DNA of 13,916 bases from Tepidimicrobium sp. (GTDB taxonomy: Bacteria; Bacillota; Clostridia; Tissierellales; Tepidimicrobiaceae), in assembly GCA_012839395.1 (NCBI GenBank), contig DUNJ01000167.1, positions 1 to 13,916 of the forward strand, read 5' to 3'. Positions 1 through 7,643 of this stretch are shown piece after piece. Numbering within the stretch: the stretch's first letter is position 1; every line of letters begins with the position of its first letter. The notes under the pieces are model-generated. The model did not search any database and was not told the origin of the DNA. It saw only the letters and a list, made by a program, of their open reading frames with translations. Made by a program: the position numbers and the translations under genes.

Positions 1-114
1 GTGATTACACTTACGGCAAAGATACTTTTGATAACCATCTTTATCTTTGCCATAGCGATAAAAAGAATCTTTATTATTGCATTTTGGGCATTTTATTGGT
101 ACAATTTTTTGCAT
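1..114 (-). CDS. Transposase N-terminal zinc ribbon (partial, runs off the left edge)
   Basis: The minus strand opens with ATG at 114-112 and stays open for all 38 codons to the window edge, so only the amino end is visible. Two CxxC pairs (C9/C12 and C33/C36) flank a Y-x-Y-G-K segment and a G-Y-Q-K-Y stretch. This is the zinc-ribbon layout at the start of many bacterial insertion-sequence transposases, where it helps bind the element's ends. The catalytic domain lies outside the window, so the IS family cannot be assigned. An AAAGGA ribosome binding site sits about 9 bases upstream of the ATG. The gene points away from the catabolic cluster that starts 122 bases to its right, so it probably marks an IS copy inserted beside that cluster. 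A zinc-ribbon protein that is not a transposase cannot be excluded from 38 residues. Confidence 0.6.
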   Translation of the reverse strand, partial: MQKIVPIKCPKCNNKDSFYRYGKDKDGYQKYLCRKCNH

Positions 115-187
115 GAGGACTTCATCCTTTCTGGGAGGTATTTGTTTTCTTGCAAAAACATTGTACCATAGAGGATTGGAGTCCTCA
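112..187 (-). promoter_or_regulatory. Dyad that could mask the transposase start site
   Basis: TGAGGACT at 114-121 is matched by its exact reverse complement AGTCCTCA at 180-187. Further in, a five-base match (ATCCT with AGGAT) extends the stem after a small internal loop. In RNA made from the minus strand, the 3' arm contains the AGGA part of the ribosome binding site and runs into the A of the ATG. A transcript starting outside this region could therefore fold and hide the start site, while one starting inside the loop could not. Several insertion sequences are known to block read-through expression this way. The pairing is read directly; the function is inferred. Confidence 0.4.
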
Positions 188-235
188 AATTTCATTTAAG
201 TTTACAAAGCGAAAATAATAGTTGGGAGGACGGAT

Positions 236-1438
236 ATGGATTATATTTTAAAAAACGGGAGGATAGCCTCCCTAGATGAGATAAAAGATATCTATATTAA
301 AGGTGGCAAAATCGAGAGGATAGGGGAAAACATAAAAGCAAATGGCTTAGATGTAGAGATAATAGATTTAGAAAATCGGTTGGTATTGGACGGTTTTGTA
401 GATGCCCACATGCATCTGGATAAGGCCCTTATAAATGAAAGGATAGCCAATAGGAGTGGAACCCTAGATGAAGCCATAAGGATCATGGGGGAATATAAGC
501 CTAAAATGAGCATGGAGGATATAAAGGATAGGGCAAATAGGGTATTGGAAAAGGCATATGGAAATGGAACTAGATATATAAGGACTCATGTGGATGTGGA
601 CCATATAATAAAGCTAAATTCACTCCAAGCCCTTATGGAGATAAGAGAAGAATGGAAGGATAAGGTGGAGATGCAGATAGTGGCCTTTCCTCAGGAAGGA
701 GTAGTGGATAAGGAAGAAGCATTTCACTATCTAAGGGAGGCCGTTGAGATGGGGGCGGATATTGTTGGAGGCATACCTGCCAGGGAGGAAAACCCGGTTG
801 AACATATTAGTATGATATTCGATTTGGCATTAAAGCATGACCTAGATATAGATATGCATATAGACGAAACAGATGATCCTAAATCTTTAACCTTAAGGGA
901 TTTAGCTAATATGGCGGTGAAAAACGGTTACATTGGAAGAGTTAGTGCAGGCCATTGCTGCAGCTTAGCAGCCAACGAAAAGGAGGATATACTCCCCATA
1001 TTGGAGCTGGTAAAGGAGGCAAGCTTAAATATTATATCCCTGCCATCTACAAACCTATATTTACAGGGCAGAGGGGATACTAGGAATATAAGGCGGGGAA
1101 TTACCCCCATAAAGTATATGATCGAACAGGATGTAGATGTATTCATAGCATCGGATAATGTCAGAGATGCGTTCAACCCTTTTGGGAATGCAAACCTATT
1201 GGAAATAGCGCTTATCACAGCCCACGGTGCTCATATGGGTGGGGAGGAGAATTTGAAAAATTTATTTGATATGGTATCCCATCTACCTATGGAGGCCTTT
1301 GGATTCAACAAAAATCTCAAGGTGGGCAATAGGGCCAATTTCATAATGCTGGATGCAGTATCCAAACCTGGGGCTATCATATCCCAATCGGGCCTATATG
1401 GATATTTTGAGGATGGAAAGTTGCGTAGGAAAGAATAA
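236..1438 (+). CDS. Cytosine-deaminase-like (CodA-family) metal-dependent amidohydrolase
   Basis: This 400-residue protein has the full CodA-type amidohydrolase layout and should be a cytoplasmic TIM-barrel enzyme that hydrolyses a C-N bond, typically deaminating a cyclic amidine. Metal ligands are visible as H58-x-H60, H208 and D307. E211 and H240 fit the catalytic pair, and Q153 (in FPQEG) fits the substrate-binding glutamine of E. coli CodA. The LQGRxDT-RRGIT and NxxxPFGxANLL stretches are also CodA-like. The pocket differs: E. coli has HDDVFDPW where this protein has SDNVRDAF, so the second Asp and the Trp are replaced. The substrate may therefore not be cytosine; a creatinine-, isoguanine- or triazine-like ring is possible. 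The start is well set by GGGAGG at 224-229. It is the first gene of the cluster, 65 bases before the permease. No convincing promoter was seen between it and the transposase. Confidence 0.85.
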   Translation: MDYILKNGRIASLDEIKDIYIKGGKIERIGENIKANGLDVEIIDLENRLVLDGFVDAHMHLDKALINERIANRSGTLDEAIRIMGEYKPKMSMEDIKDRANRVLEKAYGNGTRYIRTHVDVDHIIKLNSLQALMEIREEWKDKVEMQIVAFPQEGVVDKEEAFHYLREAVEMGADIVGGIPAREENPVEHISMIFDLALKHDLDIDMHIDETDDPKSLTLRDLANMAVKNGYIGRVSAGHCCSLAANEKEDILPILELVKEASLNIISLPSTNLYLQGRGDTRNIRRGITPIKYMIEQDVDVFIASDNVRDAFNPFGNANLLEIALITAHGAHMGGEENLKNLFDMVSHLPMEAFGFNKNLKVGNRANFIMLDAVSKPGAIISQSGLYGYFEDGKLRRKE

Positions 1439-1453
1439 AGTGATTTTATTGTT

Positions 1454-1475
1454 GCAACGCCTATAAAGGCGATGC
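1454..1475 (+). other. Small intercistronic hairpin
   Basis: CGCCT-ATAA-AGGCG (1458-1471) forms a tight five-pair stem, and GCA/TGC pairs extend it beyond an A-A mismatch. No T-run follows, so it is not a terminator. It lies between the amidohydrolase stop and the permease ribosome binding site (AAGGAGG, 1490-1496). It could stabilise mRNA or tune the two products' ratio; that is only a suggestion. Confidence 0.3.
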
Positions 1476-1503
1476 CAAATATATTATATAAGGAGGTTAG
1501 GAT

Positions 1504-2760
1504 ATGAGCTTAATAATAAAACTGATACCGGTAGCAGCAATACTAGCCCTTCTATTTATGAGAAAGCATATGCTACTGGCAGGGCTTGTAGGTGGCATAA
1601 TAGCTATGATAATAGGAAGGATTGATATAGGCACTGCATCCGGAATGTTTATAGATGGAGTTGCCAATATGCTAAGCATAACCATACCGATACTGTATGC
1701 AGCAGCCGCTGTAATGGTATCGGAGGCAGGCAGTATCAGCTCCTTGGTAGAGTTAGCTAAAAGGGGCTTAAGAGGAAATGTAAGCATATTGGCTGGTATT
1801 GTAGTATTGATTCAAGGCTTTGCAACCTATATGGCAGGGATGGGAGCAGGAAACACCATGGTAACGGCCCCATTGATTGCAGTGGCGGTGGGAGCAATTC
1901 CTGAGGTTATAGCTGGAATGGCCATAGTATCGGCAGTAGGCTTTACAACCTCGCCGGCTTCTACGGAGACGGCACTTGCTGCTGAAAGTGCTGGAGCAGA
2001 TGTGGTAGCTCATGCAATTGCCATGAGGCCTTACACCGTATTGTTCTATATATTAGGCGCAGCTTTAGCCATATATGGAGTATATAGGAAAGGTGCTTTA
2101 ATAGAGGATAAAGAAGATGCTAGGGAAGAGGAGAGCGATGATGTAAGCAGTGGAACATTGTTGAAGCGGTCTCTGCCTTCAATAGCTCTGTTGTTGATGG
2201 TGGTAGCGGGAAGTAGCATAAACGATGCTATAGGTATAAATCTGATTTCACCGGCTACGACTATCATATTTACTGCAGCATTGACTGTACTATTGACCCC
2301 TCTTGATAGCAGTGAGACTAGCGAGGCATTGATAGATGGTTCCAGGTTTATACTGACCACTTTGTTTGGAGTGGGTATGTTCCTGGCTTTTATAAATATG
2401 ATTGCAGAAATTGGAACATTTGAGGAATTAGCAGCCATAGCAAATAGGGTTCCAGAGGGAATCGTTCTTCCGACAGCAATGGTATTGGCGTTTTTAATAG
2501 CTATACCTTCTGGGGCTTTTGCAGCAGGGGTATTAACCTTGACCCTACCAACTTTATCTGCACTAGGCCTTCCATCGGAGGCCATGGGCTTTGTAGCTAT
2601 AGCGGTAGGGTTGGGAACTCAGGTAAGCCCAGTACAGATAAACGTAATAGCGTTGGGGAAGGGGTTTGAGACAGATGTAATGGATGTTATAAGAGCAAAC
2701 CTCAGATATATAATAGGTGCATTGATATTGGTTATAATCATTGCCACCATAGTAGTATAG
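1504..2760 (+). CDS. Multi-pass permease (ion-transporter-superfamily type), probable substrate importer
   Basis: This 418-residue protein is strongly hydrophobic. About ten to twelve membrane segments can be drawn, roughly at residues 4-19, 22-38, 57-73, 95-113, 118-145, 177-195, 224-240, 248-266, 282-303, 318-345, 350-372 and 402-418. A charged loop (about 196-222) separates two halves. Each half carries a Gly/Pro/Ser-rich hairpin-like stretch: GAGNTMVTAP and FTTSPASTET in the first, PSGAFAAG and GTQVSPVQIN in the second. That inverted-repeat style is typical of secondary carriers of the ion-transporter superfamily (GntP-, DcuC- and NhaC-like families). I cannot assign it to one family. Being between the deaminase and the carbamoyl-transfer genes, it most likely imports the pathway substrate or exports an end product. 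AAGGAGG at 1490-1496 fixes the start. A strong hairpin begins at the first base after the stop codon. Confidence 0.75.
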   Translation: MSLIIKLIPVAAILALLFMRKHMLLAGLVGGIIAMIIGRIDIGTASGMFIDGVANMLSITIPILYAAAAVMVSEAGSISSLVELAKRGLRGNVSILAGIVVLIQGFATYMAGMGAGNTMVTAPLIAVAVGAIPEVIAGMAIVSAVGFTTSPASTETALAAESAGADVVAHAIAMRPYTVLFYILGAALAIYGVYRKGALIEDKEDAREEESDDVSSGTLLKRSLPSIALLLMVVAGSSINDAIGINLISPATTIIFTAALTVLLTPLDSSETSEALIDGSRFILTTLFGVGMFLAFINMIAEIGTFEELAAIANRVPEGIVLPTAMVLAFLIAIPSGAFAAGVLTLTLPTLSALGLPSEAMGFVAIAVGLGTQVSPVQINVIALGKGFETDVMDVIRANLRYIIGALILVIIIATIVV

Positions 2761-2801
2761 GATAAAATTGAGGGATGGCTGCTTCATCCCTCGATTTTAT
2801 C
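2761..2801 (+). terminator. Strong hairpin directly after the permease; terminator or attenuator
   Basis: GATAAAATTGAGGGATG (2761-2777) pairs with CATCCCTCGATTTTATC (2785-2801) over 17 positions, with one G-U pair and a seven-base loop. The GC-rich core (GAGGGATG/CATCCCTC) is followed by GATTTTATC, so the T-rich part sits inside the base of the stem, as in many bidirectional terminators. Only 37 bases separate it from the next start codon, which leaves little room for a new promoter. It may only partly terminate, lowering expression of the downstream genes relative to the deaminase and permease. Confidence 0.7.
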
Positions 2802-2838
2802 GAACCAGTCTATGGTATGGCGATAAGGCGGTGACTCA

Positions 2839-3765
2839 ATGGATAGCCTATCTTATGATCGTTATTTTATAGATATGTTCAAAGGTTTACAAGATGGAGC
2901 AAAGGCTGGTCAAATACACAGCGTATTTAAAAAGGTTATAAATTTTTTGGATGGGGAGGGAAATATGTTTTCCATTGGGGTGAAGGAGGTAGACAACGCT
3001 CCTTATACCTTGAGGATAGATAGTTCTATTCATTTTAAGGATTTGAATTTTGAACATGATGGAGTATATAGAAATGGCAATGGATTGATTGTGGGAAATG
3101 TATTATTTATAGAGATATTGGAATATGGATTATGGACCGGTAGCTATATCGAAAAAAAAGAATTGGATCCTATGGTCATTGCAAGCAATATTGAATACTT
3201 CAACAAACTGATATTGAACTGCGGTGGCACAGGTGGAGCTAAGTATTTCTACTTGAAGAGTATATTGGGTGAAGATATTATAAACCCCAATTTTATGGAA
3301 AAGGAATTATCTAACAGGATAGTAGATTTTATATATGGAGTATATGAATACGATATTAAGGTGGAGCATTTAAATAGATTGATAGGTTTTGGTTTGGGCT
3401 TGACCCCGTCTGGAGATGATTTTTTGGTGGGATTTTTAACAGCATTAAGGTCGGTGGATATGGAATGTGCTAATTATGCTTTTAATAGCATAGGGAAACT
3501 AATCCATATTGGGAGCATATCCACTACGGATGTAAGCAAACAAATGATACGTGCTGCTATGAAAGGGCAGGCCAGAGAATATATATTGAAATTTACACAA
3601 GCCTTTTTTAAAACCGATAGGGATGATTTTCTACATTCCTATGAAAACATGCTTAAGATAGGCTCTACTTCAGGAATGGATATATCCATTGGAATAGCAA
3701 TAGCATTCCATTTCATATTAGATAGAAAAAATTGGAGGTTATACGATGAAAAAAACATTGGTTAA
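2839..3765 (+). CDS. allH: DUF2877 protein, AllH/YlbF-like subunit of an oxamate-type carbamoyltransferase
   Basis: This 308-residue soluble protein carries the DUF2877 hallmark GLGLTPSGDDFLVGFL (185-200), followed by ISTTDVSKQMIRAAMKGQ (227-244) and a C-terminal GSTSGMDISIGIAIAF segment. The family includes E. coli YlbF (now AllH, unrelated to Bacillus YlbF). With FdrA and YlbE it is needed for oxamate transcarbamylase activity in anaerobic allantoin use. The exact part played by this subunit is not known to me. It is a little longer than the E. coli protein. The start at 2839 has AAGGCGGTGA (2825-2834) upstream, one mismatch from the ideal site. Its last 20 bases overlap fdrA, which implies coupled translation and a matched amount of the two products. 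Here it precedes fdrA, whereas in E. coli ylbF follows ylbE. Confidence 0.83.
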   Translation: MDSLSYDRYFIDMFKGLQDGAKAGQIHSVFKKVINFLDGEGNMFSIGVKEVDNAPYTLRIDSSIHFKDLNFEHDGVYRNGNGLIVGNVLFIEILEYGLWTGSYIEKKELDPMVIASNIEYFNKLILNCGGTGGAKYFYLKSILGEDIINPNFMEKELSNRIVDFIYGVYEYDIKVEHLNRLIGFGLGLTPSGDDFLVGFLTALRSVDMECANYAFNSIGKLIHIGSISTTDVSKQMIRAAMKGQAREYILKFTQAFFKTDRDDFLHSYENMLKIGSTSGMDISIGIAIAFHFILDRKNWRLYDEKNIG

Positions 3766-5278
3766 GGAGAATTCATATTATGATTCTGTTACATTGATGT
3801 CCCTATCTAGCAAGGTATTAGGCGTCGATGGGGTATTGGAGGCGGTGATCTCCATGGGAACCGAAATGAATAAGGAGTTGCTAAGAAATGTAGGCCTTGC
3901 CACCGATGAATCAGAAGCAGCGGGGAATAACGATCTTATAATAGCCATATCGGCTGCTGATAGAAATAGTTATGAAGAAGCTATAAGGCTGGTGGAGGAA
4001 CTATTGGGTTCCAGCAGGCAGGGTAGGACCCAAGGTGTAGAAAAGAAATATAGGAGCATCGATGAAGCAGTTGGAGATATAGATGCCAATGTTGCGGTGA
4101 TATCGGTGCCGGGCATGTATGCAGCAAGAGAAGCTAGGATTGCCTTGGAAAATGATATGCACGTTATGCTCTTTAGCGATAATGTGGAAATTGAAGATGA
4201 AAGGAAATTGAAGGAGATGGGACGGGAGAAGGGATTATTGGTTATGGGTCCCGATTGTGGTACTGCTTCAATAAATAACATTGGGCTATGCTTTGCCAAC
4301 GAGGTAAGGAAAGGAAATATTGGAATTGTAGGCGCTTCCGGTACCGGTATGCAGGAGATAATGGTACAGATTCATAGGCATGGGGGAGGTATATCCCAAG
4401 CTATAGGAACTGGAGGTAGGGATCTCCACAGGGATATAGGTGGAATAATGATGTTGGAGGGTTTGAAAGCGCTAAATAAGGATGATGATACCGATGTAAT
4501 AGTATTGGTATCAAAACCACCAGCTGAGGAAGTTGAGGCTAAGATGCTGGATGAAGTTAAGGATATAGATAAGCCGGTGGTAATATGCTTCCTAGATGGG
4601 GAAGAGGAAAATGAACAGCTTGCAGATGTTTCATTTGTTCATACCCTCTACGATGCAGCCATTACGGCTGTAAAGTTATCAGGAACAGGTGGAAAAACAG
4701 ATCGAGATGCAGGAGATCCAGCTGAGAAGGTAGCAGAAATCAAAGAGACCTTGAAGAAATCTCAAAAATACTTCCGAGGTTTATATTGTGGCGGAACCCT
4801 TTGTACCGAGGCCTTGTCCATAGCAAGGGATTCCTTTAACAGTATCAAAAGCAATGTGGCTGAGCGGGGGCAGGAAATGTTGGAGGATATCCATAATTAT
4901 ACTGGTAATGTGCTATTGGATCTAGGAGAGGATGAATTTACAGCTGGTAGACCCCACCCGATGATCGATCCCACCCTTAGGAATATGAAGATAGTGGAAG
5001 AAGCGGAGGATGGGGAAGTAGGAGTTATACTATTGGATTTTGTACTAGGCTATGGGGCCCACGAGGATCCAGTGGGAAAAACTTTGGAATCCATAGATAA
5101 GGCAAGGGATATTGCAAAATCCAATGGTAGAAATATAGCCTTTGTTGCATATATTTGCGGAACCGATATGGATAGACAGGACTATGGAAAGCAAAGGAAG
5201 ATGCTAGAGAAAAACGGGATAATAGTAGCCAATAGCAATGTGGAAGCGGTAAATATGGTTATTGAGCTATTGAATTAG
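3746..5278 (+). CDS. fdrA: FdrA (AllF), acyl-CoA-synthetase-like subunit of an oxamate-type carbamoyltransferase
   Basis: This 510-residue protein resembles succinyl-CoA synthetase alpha/ligase proteins. A Rossmann-like CoA-binding region (about 110-250) contains PGMYAAREA (122-130), GPDCGTA (168-174), GASGTGMQE (196-204) and GTGGRDL (221-227). The C-terminal half has GLYCGGTLCTEA (345-356), GRPHPMIDPTLR (401-412) and DFVLGYGAHEDPVG (431-444), which are typical of FdrA. In E. coli FdrA/AllF works with YlbE and YlbF to turn a carbamoyl compound plus phosphate into carbamoyl phosphate. The name FdrA comes from an old FtsH-suppression phenotype, not from its chemistry. GGAGG at 3734-3738, inside the end of the DUF2877 gene, sets the start. 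The DUF1116 gene follows after 27 bases. Activity on oxamate or ureido compounds is inferred from context; the substrate of this copy is unknown. Confidence 0.88.
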   Translation: MKKTLVKENSYYDSVTLMSLSSKVLGVDGVLEAVISMGTEMNKELLRNVGLATDESEAAGNNDLIIAISAADRNSYEEAIRLVEELLGSSRQGRTQGVEKKYRSIDEAVGDIDANVAVISVPGMYAAREARIALENDMHVMLFSDNVEIEDERKLKEMGREKGLLVMGPDCGTASINNIGLCFANEVRKGNIGIVGASGTGMQEIMVQIHRHGGGISQAIGTGGRDLHRDIGGIMMLEGLKALNKDDDTDVIVLVSKPPAEEVEAKMLDEVKDIDKPVVICFLDGEEENEQLADVSFVHTLYDAAITAVKLSGTGGKTDRDAGDPAEKVAEIKETLKKSQKYFRGLYCGGTLCTEALSIARDSFNSIKSNVAERGQEMLEDIHNYTGNVLLDLGEDEFTAGRPHPMIDPTLRNMKIVEEAEDGEVGVILLDFVLGYGAHEDPVGKTLESIDKARDIAKSNGRNIAFVAYICGTDMDRQDYGKQRKMLEKNGIIVANSNVEAVNMVIELLN

Positions 5279-5305
5279 ACTATTAATCTATATGGAGGTA
5301 ATGAG

Positions 5306-6724
5306 ATGGGGATTAATAATATATTTGGAAGGGAATTGAATATATTAAATATAGGTACTAGTAAGTTTAAGGAGGACCTTGAATTACAAGGGCAAAAAGT
5401 AGTAGATATAGATTGGGAGCCGCCAGCTGGTGGGGATATTGAGCTATTGAATATATTGGATAGGTTTTCATCCGATGAAAAGGTCATATTGGCCAATAAA
5501 AAAGCAGTAGATATTATGATAAATGCCCATCCAATCCTAGTAGATGTTGATAGGGCGTTAGATGTAATTCCCGGAATGAAGCCCAATCTAATACTTCATT
5601 CCGGCCCCCCTATCCAATGGGATAGGATGGCAGGGCCTATGAAGGGAGCAATAATAGGAGCATTGATATATGAAGGATTGGCAGAAGATGAGGATAGTGC
5701 GGTGAAGCTAGTAGAATCGGGGAAGATAGAATTTGCTCCATGTCATGAGCACTCGGCAGTAGGACCTATGGCTGGAATAATATCTCCTTCCATGCCGGTT
5801 CATGTGGTGCATAACAGGACATATGATAATTATAGCTATTGCACCATAAACGAGGGCTTGGGGAAGGTATTGAGGTATGGCGCCTTTAGCGATGAGGTAA
5901 TCCAAAGGCTTAAGTGGATAGAGAAAGAATTTGCTCCTGTATTGAAAAAGGCATTAAGCCTAGTGGAAGATGGAATAGATATAAAATCTTTAATATCCCA
6001 AGCGGTTCATATGGGAGATGAATGTCATAACAGAAATAAAGCCGCTACAAGTCTGTTTTTTAGAGAAATAACCTCCTATATATTGGAAACGGGGGTCAAA
6101 ATGAGTATAATAAAGAGAATATTGAAATTCATCAAGGAAAATGAACACTATTTCCTAAACCTATCGATGCCAGCATGTAAAGCAGCCACCGATGCAGCTA
6201 TGGGTATAGAACATTCCACTATAGTCACTACCATGGCTAGAAATGGAGTAGAATTTGGAATCAAGGTGAGCGGGCTAGGCAAGGACAAATGGTTTACAGG
6301 GCCTGCAAATATGATAGAAGGATTGATGTTCCCAGGTTATAAGGAAGAAGATGCAAACCCAGATATAGGGGATTCAGCTATAACCGAAACCTATGGGATA
6401 GGGGGATTCATGATGGGCGGGGCTCCCGCAATAGTCCAATTTGTCGGTGGAACCGTTAAAGATGCAATAGAATATAGCGAAAAGATGTATCGAATAACCA
6501 CTGCAGAAAACAACAACTTTTCCATCCCCACCTTGGACTTTAGAGGCTCTGCAATAGGGATAGATCTATTGAAGGTTATAGACACCGGTATATTGCCCAT
6601 AATAAATACTGGTATGGCTCATAGGACTGCTGGGATAGGGCAGGTGGGAGCAGGATTGGTAACTCCACCTATGGACTGCTTTACTAAGGCGATAAAGGAA
6701 TTTGATGAAGTTTATGGGGGGTAG
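5306..6724 (+). CDS. allG: DUF1116 protein, AllG/YlbE-like subunit of an oxamate-type carbamoyltransferase
   Basis: This 472-residue soluble protein has the conserved DUF1116 blocks: LHSGPPIQWDRMAGPMKGA (97-115), FAPCHEHSAVGPMAGIISPSMPV (143-165), and NRTYDNYSYCTINEGLGKVLRYG (170-192). In this family the His/Cys-rich CHEHSAVGPM motif is the best active-site candidate. The E. coli homologue YlbE (AllG) is the third component of oxamate transcarbamylase. The N-terminus (LNILNIGTSKFKEDLELQGQKVVDIDWEPPAGG) is also family-like and supports this start. GGAGG at 5294-5298 sits seven bases before the ATG; an upstream ATG at 5301 is in another frame. Carbamate kinase starts three bases after the stop codon, so the two are almost certainly co-transcribed. 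Confidence 0.87.
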   Translation: MGINNIFGRELNILNIGTSKFKEDLELQGQKVVDIDWEPPAGGDIELLNILDRFSSDEKVILANKKAVDIMINAHPILVDVDRALDVIPGMKPNLILHSGPPIQWDRMAGPMKGAIIGALIYEGLAEDEDSAVKLVESGKIEFAPCHEHSAVGPMAGIISPSMPVHVVHNRTYDNYSYCTINEGLGKVLRYGAFSDEVIQRLKWIEKEFAPVLKKALSLVEDGIDIKSLISQAVHMGDECHNRNKAATSLFFREITSYILETGVKMSIIKRILKFIKENEHYFLNLSMPACKAATDAAMGIEHSTIVTTMARNGVEFGIKVSGLGKDKWFTGPANMIEGLMFPGYKEEDANPDIGDSAITETYGIGGFMMGGAPAIVQFVGGTVKDAIEYSEKMYRITTAENNNFSIPTLDFRGSAIGIDLLKVIDTGILPIINTGMAHRTAGIGQVGAGLVTPPMDCFTKAIKEFDEVYGG

Positions 6725-6727
6725 ATT

Positions 6728-7636
6728 ATGAGTAGAATTCTAATAGCTTTAGGTGGAAATGCATTAGGCGATAATCCTAGGGAGCAGATGGAGATAATAG
6801 GAGAGACCTCAAGACATATAGCGGATTTAATAGAAGGGGGGCATGAGGTCGTGATAGCCCATGGGAATGGGCCCCAGGTGGGCATGATAAGTGTAGCTTT
6901 AGAGAAGGAGCAGATGCCTCTTCCAGAATGCACAGCTATGAGTCAAGGTTATATAGGCTATCATCTACAAAATAGGATGAATATGGAATTGAATAAGCGA
7001 GGTATAGATAAGAAAGTGGTAAGTCTTATAACCCAAGTTGTAGTGGATAAAGAGGATGAGGCGTTTAACAATCCAGATAAACCTATCGGTAGATTCTATA
7101 CCAAGGAAGAAGCAGAGGAGGTAGGTCGCCAAAAGAACTATATCATGATGAAAGACTCCAATAGGGGATATAGAAGGGCGGTGCCATCCCCTAAGCCTAT
7201 AGATATAGTGGAAAAGGAATCGGTGAAAACTCTATTGGACAACGGATACACCGTTATAGCTGTTGGTGGAGGTGGAATTCCAGTGGCTATGAAGGGGGAT
7301 TCCATGGTTGGAGTGGATGCCGTTGTGGATAAAGATTTTGCAGGAGAACTTATGGCAGAGCTAATCGATGCAGACTACCTATTTATATTAACTGCAGTAG
7401 ATAGGGTAGCCATAAACTTTGGGAAGCCAGATCAGATGGATCTGGAAAGGATAACAGTGGAAGAGGCCTATAAATATATAGAGGAAGGCCATTTTGCACC
7501 AGGTAGTATGCTACCTAAGATAAGGGCAGCTATAGACTTTGTGGAATCCAAAGAGGGAAGGCGTGCCATAATATCCTCTATAGAAGGAGTTAAGGGGGCC
7601 TTGGAAGGAAAAAGTGGCACCTTGATATATCGATAG
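6728..7636 (+). CDS. arcC: Carbamate kinase
   Basis: This cytoplasmic enzyme transfers phosphate from carbamoyl phosphate to ADP, giving ATP and carbamate, which falls apart to NH3 and CO2. The 302 residues match the family's usual length of about 310. The amino-acid-kinase motifs appear in order: ALGGNALGD (7-15), AHGNGPQVG (44-52), AVGGGGIPV (178-186), GVDAVVDKDFAGELMA (195-210), LTAVDRVAINFGKP (221-234) and the GSMLPKIRAA segment (259-268), with no key residue missing. It is the last gene of the cluster: three bases after the DUF1116 stop, with a GGGGGG ribosome binding site inside that gene's end, and a terminator 8 bases after its own stop. No ornithine carbamoyltransferase or arginine deiminase is nearby. 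Its carbamoyl phosphate most likely comes from the FdrA/DUF1116/DUF2877 proteins, as with AllK in E. coli, and not from arginine. Confidence 0.95.
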   Translation: MSRILIALGGNALGDNPREQMEIIGETSRHIADLIEGGHEVVIAHGNGPQVGMISVALEKEQMPLPECTAMSQGYIGYHLQNRMNMELNKRGIDKKVVSLITQVVVDKEDEAFNNPDKPIGRFYTKEEAEEVGRQKNYIMMKDSNRGYRRAVPSPKPIDIVEKESVKTLLDNGYTVIAVGGGGIPVAMKGDSMVGVDAVVDKDFAGELMAELIDADYLFILTAVDRVAINFGKPDQMDLERITVEEAYKYIEEGHFAPGSMLPKIRAAIDFVESKEGRRAIISSIEGVKGALEGKSGTLIYR

Positions 7637-7643
7637 TATATTC

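Noticed and set aside
1..114. TnpB/IS605-type protein as the identity of the left-edge zinc-ribbon fragment.
   Set aside because: In TnpB the zinc ribbon is in the C-terminal half; here it begins at residue 9 after the start codon, so an N-terminal DNA-binding ribbon of another transposase type fits better.
2046..2585. A long open frame of 179 codons on the minus strand inside the permease gene, and other antisense frames within coding genes.
   Set aside because: They have no ribosome binding site of note or recognisable motif, and they lie opposite strongly conserved coding regions. They are shadows of the real genes.
3746..5278. Calling the FdrA gene a succinyl-CoA synthetase or an acetyl-CoA/acyl-CoA ligase.
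   Set aside because: The CoA-binding-like motifs are shared, but the FdrA-specific C-terminal blocks and the DUF1116, DUF2877 and carbamate kinase neighbours fit the transcarbamylase family instead, and no ligase beta subunit is present.
5260..5452. A 16-base direct repeat (TATTGAGCTATTGAAT) at the end of fdrA (5260-5275) and early in the DUF1116 gene (5437-5452).
   Set aside because: Both copies encode I-E-L-L-N in frame with the same favoured codons, flanks differ, and no other repeat structure is present. Shared codon bias and chance explain it.
6728..7636. Carbamate kinase as part of an arginine deiminase pathway.
   Set aside because: There is no arginine deiminase, ornithine carbamoyltransferase or arginine/ornithine antiporter in the window, and the gene is tied by 3 bases to the DUF1116 gene.
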